Assembly (NCBI GenBank): GCA_037013495.1
Contig: CM072811.1
Coordinates: forward strand, 25,298,159-25,362,158
Origin: Hippophae tibetana
Taxonomy: Eukaryota; Streptophyta; Magnoliopsida; Rosales; Elaeagnaceae
Length of the DNA stretch: 64,000 bases
Direction: 5' to 3'
Numbering within the stretch: position 1 is the stretch's first letter; each line of letters starts with the position of its first letter. Below, in pieces: positions 57,642-64,000 of the stretch. The translations under genes were made by a program, and so were the position numbers. A model generated the notes under the pieces. It searched no databases. It was given only the letters and a program-made list of their open reading frames with translations, and was not told the DNA's origin.

Positions 57642-60600
57642 GGAAGAGAAATAATCAACTTGAGTTTGGAAACTAATTCTTGAAATCTACCTAGTAGATA
57701 AGATTTGGTGAAGATGTCAACTGTTTGATCTGTGAGGAATATTGATTTGAGACAAACAATGTCTTGAAAAGCATGTTGACGAACAAAATAACAATCAATC
57801 TCGATATATTTTGTTTGTTCATGAAATACATTATTGTGACCAATCTGAATAGAACTCTGATTGTCACAATATATGATAGTTGCAATTGATTGGAGAACAC
57901 CCATATCAGCAAGTAGCTAAAGGAGCCAAAGAAGTTCTTGAGGGATTGTTTCTTGCTTCGCCAAGATATGAGAGAGTTTCCAAGAAAGAAATAATATCCA
58001 ATGGTAGAACGACGATCAATTGGGTCACCTGCCCAATCAGCATCAGAGTAGGCAGAAAGAAGAAGATTAGACTTGTTGGAGAAGTGGAGACCGTGAAACA
58101 TGGTGCCTTTGATGTAGCAGAGAATGCAAAGAACTGTAGTATAATGGGTAGATCGTGGAGCAGACATGAATTGACTAACCAGATGATAAGCATAGGCAGT
58201 GTCAGGACGAGTGACTGTGAGATAAACAAGACTGCCTACTAGTTGTCTATATAATATGGCATCTAAGAGAATAGTACCATCTAATGGAGTAAGTTTGACA
58301 TTGGTTTCTAGAGGTGTTGATGCAATTTTGCAAGTAGTAAGGCCAACCCGATTAAGAATATTGGAAGAGTACTTTGCTTGAGAGAGATAATATCCTTGAG
58401 AATCAGATGAGATTTCTAGGCCCAAGAAGTAGTGGAGACGACCAAGGTCTTTCATTTCAAATTGATGGCTCAGAAACTACTTGAGATCAATAATGTCATT
58501 AGAATCATTTCATGTTATGATCATATCATCTATATAAAGGAGTAGAAGTGTTACACTAGTGGGAGTCTTCCGAATAAAGAGACCGGAGTTATAAGAACTG
58601 AAACAGAAGCCAAAGTTTGTAAGTGTAAAGCTGAATTTGGAAAACCAAGCCCGATGAGCTTGTTTGAGGCCATAGAGAGCACGACAAAGTCTACATACTT
58701 GATGAGGTGAATAAGTGTATCCAGAAGGAGGTTTCATATAAAATTCCTCTGTTATGTCTCCATTGAGAAAAGCATTTTTGACATCCATTTGAAACAAGTT
58801 CCAGTTTCGGGCAGCAACAACAACAATGATACTTCGAATAGAGGTGAGGCGAGCTACAAGTGCAAAAGTTTCTTTATAGTCGATTCCATATTCTTGTTTA
58901 AAACCCTTTTGCAACCAGACGAGATTTATATCGTTCCACTAACCCATCTGAATGAGTTTTGATTTTGAAAATCTACTTACAACCAATCAGAGATTTATTA
59001 GATGAAAAATCAACAAGATCTCATGTATGTACTTTTGTTAATGCCTGTAATTCATCTGTCATAGCTTGCTTCCAATGAGGGTTAGAACTAGCTTCTCTAT
59101 AGTTTTGGGGTTCATGATGAAACAAAATAGTAGAGAAACATTGGTAATCACGAAGATGAAAGGGAAGATTACTTACACGATTGGAATGACAAAGTGATGA
59201 CTTTGGACAATCAAGTAGTTGGTCTTCAAAGGATGTTGTTATGGTAGGATCAGTAGAAGGAGCAGACACATCAGGAGAAGCCGTAGTAGATGATGGTGAG
59301 GGTAATAGAGCAATGTCAGGAGGAAATAAATCAATAGTTTGGTCATTAAAAATGAGAGTGAGGTAGGAGATGAGACATGAAATGAGAAAATAGAGGAAAA
59401 CATTTTATGTTCCCAAAAGATGACATGACGAGGGATGCACAATCGTTTAGAGATAAGGTCCCAACAACGATAGCCTTTGTGTTCTATTCCATACCCTAAG
59501 AAACAACAAAGACGAGCACGAGGTTCCAATTTATTATGTTCATGAGAATGAAGAATAACAAAAGAGGCATAACCAAACACTTTGAGCAGTTCATAAGATG
59601 GAGAAGTACTATAGAGACGCTCATAAGGGGATTGATTGTGAATAATAGGCATGAGAACACGATTGATGGTATAAATAGTTGTAAAAGCTACTTCACCCTA
59701 AGAGCGTTCAGGACAAGAACTAGAAATGAGGAGAGTGTGAACAATATTAAGAATATGTCTGTGTTTTTGCTCAGCTATTCCATTTTGTTGAGATGTGTCA
59801 GGATAAGAATATTGAGAAAGAGTCTCATTTTGTCAAAGAAAATTTAAAAATTTTGTTTCTTTATATTTCATAACATTATCAGCTCTAAGTACTTTGATAT
59901 TTTGAGAAAATTGGGTTTTAACCATTTGAGCAACATCATAATAAATTTTGGGTAATTCAGATCTATATTTCATGAGAAAAATTCTTATGAATCTTGAATA
60001 ATCATCAATAAAAATGATAAAGTAAACACATCCTCCTATAGTAGGATGTGAGGATGGACCCCAAACATTAAAATGAATTAAGTCAAAATGGGAGACAAAA
60101 GTAGAATCACTTTTATTAAAACATATAGCAAGTTGTTTTCCCAATTGATAAGACAAACAATTTACATTATCAGAAATAGAAATAGATCCTAATTTACCAG
60201 AAGATGCTAAGGGATGAAGATGTCCTATAGACGTATGGCCTAGACAAGCATGCCATAGGTTGATAGGAGTACTAGAAGCATTAATGGAAGTATGAGGAGA
60301 ATTGGGTAAATGAAGGTTGATAAGTTCAAAAAATCGTCCAACCTTACAGTCTATCCCAAGGATCTGTCCTGTTTGTGGATCCTACACATGACAACCAGAA
60401 GAGGAAAAAGTAATAGTAAGACCAAGTTCACATAATTTACCAATAGAGATAAGATTTAGAGTAAGGTTGGGAATATGAAAGGTGTCAGAAAGTGATATAG
60501 AAGATGTGGAAAATTGTCCTACAACATTAACATGCATATGTGAATCATTGGTAGTTTGAATTAAAGGTTTGGAGATGAAAGATCGTGTGGGAGAGAAGAT

Positions 60601-61686
60601 GTGAGTATCATGAGTCATATGGTTACAACAAGCAGAATCAAAATACCATAAAGATTTACCTGATGTGAGAGACAAGGCAATAGGAGGAGGATTACTAGAT
60701 TTTGAGAGAACATGTTTAAGAAGACCTTCAAGTTTTTGAATGGAGAAGGTAAATTTGTCATTATTATCCTCAGAAATAGTAGCAGTGATAGATGGGCTAC
60801 TATTGTTACATGAACCATATTGAGAGGGATTCCATGAGGAATGCTGAGAGGGATTTCGAAAGCAATCTCTTTGAAAGTGTCTTGGACCCTTCTTGTGACA
60901 ATATATACATACCCTAATATGAGATGTAAGAAGCTCATGATTAAGGTTGTGATAGTAGGTGCAACCTTGATGTTTGAAGCCCTTTTTAGAACCTTCTTTA
61001 GGGCGATAAGAGGGGTGATAAGAACAGAATCTGTATGATGAACCTTGAAAACCCACATCCGATTTTCTTTAGAGTGAAGCTCAATCACAATAGTATCTAA
61101 GGATGGAAAAGAACTCTGATGGAGTAAGGAATCCCGAACAGATTCAAATCGATCATGGAGAGCCATAAGAAAAATAACAAGACACAGGTGATTACGGTAA
61201 GTTGCAAACATCTCAGCATCAATCTTGTACGTCCAAGTTGGTTCAAAGAGAGCGAGTTGATCCCAAATAGTATGCATTTCAGAGAGAAATTGGTTAATGG
61301 TTTGATCAGCCCTCTAGCGTTTGGTATGAAGAGTTGTTAGAAGTTGATATTAGTTAGCCAAATATGTTGTAGTGAAGCGAGCCTCAAGAAATTCCCAAAA
61401 AAAATTTAGTAGTGTAAAAACTCCCAAATTCACCATGGATCGAGGGTACGGTCGTGTTACAGAACCAGATAATAATTTGATGATGTTTACTCTCCCAATT
61501 TTCCAAGCATTCAGCAAATAAGGAGTTGTTTTCAGTGGTTTCTTGGATGGGTATAAAGATATCACTAGTTATGAAACACCATAGTTTGTGTCATTTCAAG
61601 AATCTTTTCATTGCTTGTACCCAGGCTAGGTAGTTAGTATCATCAAGGGTGGTAGAGATTGGTTTTGGGAAATTATTTTGGTCCAT
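57635..61686 (-). pseudogene. Gag-pol pseudogene of minus-strand copia element
   Basis: Gag begins at 61686 (MDQNNFPKPISTTLDDTNYL) and has a stop about 31 codons in. A zinc-knuckle-like site CIYCHKKGPRHFQRDC lies near 60900, with two extra residues between the second Cys and His. Protease near 60640: YFDSACCNHMT, with Ala for the catalytic-loop Gly. Pre-integrase near 60240 (WHACLGHTS). Integrase: 60156-59250 (FDLIHFNVWG, FIDDYSRF, then VFGYASFVI). RT: 58914-58510 (FQMDVKNAFLNGDITEEFYM; box LYIDDMI at about 58525). RNase H: about 58060-57650 (AYSDADWAGDPIDRRSTIGY; IYCDNQSS). Stops separate gag segments, integrase and RT. This is the most complete pol in the window, but it is not translatable as one polyprotein. 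Confidence 0.93.
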
Positions 61687-61780
61687 TTTAACGAAATAAT
61701 GGAGGAAATATAAAGCAAATATATAGAAACATTATAAAGGAGATATCCTTAAAAATGAAAAGAGGAGTTGAAAATAAGCC

Positions 61781-61910
61781 TAGAATCGGGTTAAGGTGAA
61801 CCAGGTTGAAATGAGCTGAGTTAAGGTGAGCCAGGTTGGAGTGAGCCGGGTTGGAGTGAACCAGGTTGAGAGTGAACCGAGTTGGGATGAGCCGGGTTAG
61901 TTGTAATGAA
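61781..61910 (-). repeat. Minisatellite in the copia leader
   Basis: About eight copies of a unit near 15-17 bp of the form 'gtgagccgggttgga' lie between the primer-binding site and gag start. Its GC-richness contrasts strongly with the rest of the element. Confidence 0.85.
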
Positions 61911-61951
61911 GAGAGGCAAAATTTTGATAAAAATTCTAGAGATATATGAGA

Positions 61952-61965
61952 GGCTTTGATACCAT
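61952..61965 (-). other. Primer-binding site of minus-strand copia element
   Basis: The coding strand reads TGGTATCAAAGCC directly after the 5' LTR end (CTCTTCA, then CA); initiator tRNA-Met type. Confidence 0.85.
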
Positions 61966-61966
61966 G

Positions 61967-62162
61967 TGAAGAGTATAGAAAGATAAGAAGAAAGAATTAT
62001 TTAATATTGTATTAGTGTGATTTAGAATGTACATAGAAAACCCTATTTATAGGGTTGTAACAAATGTAGTACAAATAAAATAGTAAGTATAGTACAATTG
62101 AAATAGTAGAATTGTAGTACAAGTGAAGTATAAGTGAATTACAATATAAATATAACTTAACA
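61967..62162 (-). repeat. 5' LTR of minus-strand copia element
   Basis: 196 bp, matching 57350-57621 apart from missing tandem units. It shares 'gaagagtatag(a/g)(a/g)agataagaag' and 'aatataacttaaca' ends. Confidence 0.88.
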
Positions 62163-63260
62163 CATATTATTATATTTATGTTAAAAAATATATTTATATT
62201 AACATTAACATTAATATTAAAGATAGGTATATTTTTTCAAAAATCTTATATCAACAAAATTTAAGATTAAATTAAATTTATATTTTTTATAAGATAAATA
62301 CCATCATAATCCAATACTTATTATAAAAATGTCAATTAAGTCATTTTTTTTAATAATTTAGCCTTATTGTTATTGAAAAATGATGACATGATGACAAAAT
62401 AAATGTTTTTATTTTTTATTTTTCCAAGTACATTAGATAGAGATTATTTTAACTTGAATAAACTGTAACTAAAAATATCTAATAAAAAATCAAATAAAAA
62501 TAAAAAACAAATAAATAAATAAAAACCTAAAAAATGATTACTTATTCTTATGCATCATTTTTTATAATAATATAACTAAATTGTCACAAAAAATAAATAT
62601 AAGACTTCAATTTTATTTTTAGAATAAGTATGGACCTAAGAGTCATCCTCCCTTTTTTAATAGGTTAGATGATCTTTTGTATATGCTTTAAAATTGATCG
62701 ATTAGAGAATTTTTATTTTATGTCTATAAAATTGAAGTGATATACTTTATTATAATTAAATTTCAATTTTGTTAAATGTATAATATTATACATATTAATT
62801 AATATATTTATCATTTTGAATAAATTTTAATTTCAAAATCTAATCATGTGTATGTAAAATAAATATTTTTTTTTCTTTTTTGGGAGAGTGAGATAACATG
62901 TTTTAATAAATTTTTTAATAGGTCTACATGAGGTTTATTTCTTATTTGTTTTAAAATTTCTACCACTTTGATAATTTTTATCATCACTCTTTACTTCATA
63001 TTGATATGGGATATGTTGCATATTTTAAAGTATTTCTTAAACAACTTTAATTTTTAACATTTTAACAAAGTTAAATATTTGTAAATAGCAACATACAAAA
63101 AATATATATCATGCTAATTAAAATTATTATTACTTCTAGCCTATAGGTTATACTTTGTAAAGAAATTTTTTTTGATAAAAATTATAGATCAAAAATTGTA
63201 CCCTCAAATAGACATTATACATATGCTTGAAGGTCACCGTATACACACAACAAAATATCA
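62163..63260. other. AT-rich intergenic DNA
   Basis: No gene or bounded repeat recognised. Confidence 0.55.
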
Positions 63261-63267
63261 TACTACT

Positions 63268-63318
63268 TATATCTTCTTATATACAAAAGAAGATATTTCT
63301 GTATATAAGTAGTATAAA
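63268..63318. repeat. Short inverted repeat
   Basis: 'atactacttata' is mirrored by 'tatataagtagtat' with an inner 'tcttcttatat...aagaagata' pair, a small hairpin of about 50 bp. Confidence 0.65.
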
Positions 63319-63613
63319 TAGTATATTTTTATAAAAATTACTCTTAGCTATGTGTATATAAATAGTATAATTATTTAAAAAATAAGAAAGCATTTTTGTT
63401 ATATGACACATCCCTGTCTTATTTTAAGTTACAAAATCGAATTATATAAAAAAATATTTTCTTAAATAATTAATTACACACTCCCAAATCATTTATATAT
63501 AGCACATTTAAAACCACACACTTTTAATACCCAATTAATTCAAAAATTTATCATTTTACCCATATTTTTGAGGTATTATTTTAGTGGAATCACATTCAAA
63601 AAAATGCATTAAT

Positions 63614-63826
63614 TTGATACAATTTATCATTTAATTAGAAATTTTTATACAATAATATATGTGCGTTATTCAAAAGATATTTTTGGATAATTAATTAATT
63701 AAATAATGCTTAGAGGATATTTTGAGATAATCAATTAATTGATTATCCAAAAATTATTCTTTTGAATATCACACATGTATTATTGTATATATAAAAAATC
63801 TTTAATTAAATAACAAATTGTATCAA
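63614..63826. repeat. Long inverted repeat (hairpin/MITE candidate)
   Basis: The left arm, 63614-63700, begins 'ttgatacaattt' and ends 'ttggataattaattaatt'. The right arm, 63725-63826, is its reverse complement with a modest number of mismatches and small indels, ending 'aaattgtatcaa'. The loop is about 25 bp. It could be a foldback element or MITE, and its transcript would form a long hairpin. Confidence 0.82.
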
Positions 63827-64000
63827 GATAGTGAACACCCTTAATATACACTATCTTTATATTTATATAAAGAGGAAAAAAAATACTATTAAAGTCTTTT
63901 ATTTATTGTAGTGATACTTAAATTATGTATTTTTTGGGTGATATTTTAGTATTATTATTATAAATTGACCGCACAAGAACAAAATAGTTTTTTAACTACA
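63827..64000. other. AT-rich sequence to window end
   Basis: Nothing recognised. Confidence 0.5.

Larger units (their letters stand above)
57350..62162 (-). mobile_element. Ty1/copia LTR retrotransposon, near-complete, minus strand
   Basis: The element reads right to left: 5' LTR 62162-61967, primer-binding site 61965-61952, gag from 61686, protease, integrase, RT, RNase H to about 57635, polypurine tract just left of that, 3' LTR 57621-57350. LTRs start TGTTAAGTTATAT and end CTCTTCA on the coding strand. Both flanks contain 'acatatt' close to the LTR borders but no clean 5-bp duplication could be set. Coding frames are long but broken, so the element is inactive. Confidence 0.92.

Noticed and set aside
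57880..58242. 120-codon open frame on the + strand
   Set aside because: Antisense to the RNase H/RT part of the minus-strand copia element, where conserved motifs are on the other strand.

Overview
This is a plant nuclear window, most likely from a eudicot. It is very AT-rich. Its coding content is split by GT-AG introns, and it is dense in degraded retroelements and DNA transposons. No species marker is recognised. Only two loci look like intact host genes. One is an organellar type I methionine aminopeptidase (MAP1D-like, ten exons, 31100-35739, + strand). The other is an intronless precursor of CEP (C-terminally encoded peptide) hormones with six near-identical peptide domains (52815-53819, + strand).

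Layout. 1-8170: a degraded Ty1/copia gag region with its primer-binding site, an unclassified LTR-like block, then AT-rich DNA. 8171-18012: a probable non-autonomous CACTA (En/Spm) transposon about 9.8 kb long. It has CACTA-type terminal inverted repeats and a right subterminal array of about twelve palindromic monomers of about 42 bp. Its cargo is the 3' half of a plant beta-galactosidase gene (GH35), with introns retained. A 4.4-kb Ty1/copia element with LTRs and a 5-bp target-site duplication is nested in one of those introns. 19460-21500: a decayed endogenous pararetrovirus (Caulimoviridae) on the minus strand. 21530-27330: pieces of gypsy-type gag/transposase-like genes, an LTR-like block and an RNase H/zf-RVT relic. 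27650-28510: satellite-like tandem repeats.

30900-35960: the MAP1D locus. Three of its introns carry small inverted-repeat transposons, two of them with 8-bp target-site duplications. 36000-52560: mostly AT-rich DNA with an orphan copia protease ORF (40098-40637) and a copia element that lost RNase H (44532-49401). 52660-54230: the CEP gene. 54230-57350: decayed repeats. 57350-62162: the best preserved Ty1/copia element, on the minus strand, with both LTRs, PBS, gag, protease, integrase, RT and RNase H, but broken by several stops. 62163-64000: AT-rich DNA ending in a long inverted repeat.

The intact genes do not form a pathway. MAP1D trims initiator methionine in organelles; the CEP gene makes secreted signalling peptides. 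The most notable structure is the three-layer nest of CACTA transposon, captured beta-galactosidase fragment and copia insertion. All calls were made by reading the sequence; no database search was run.
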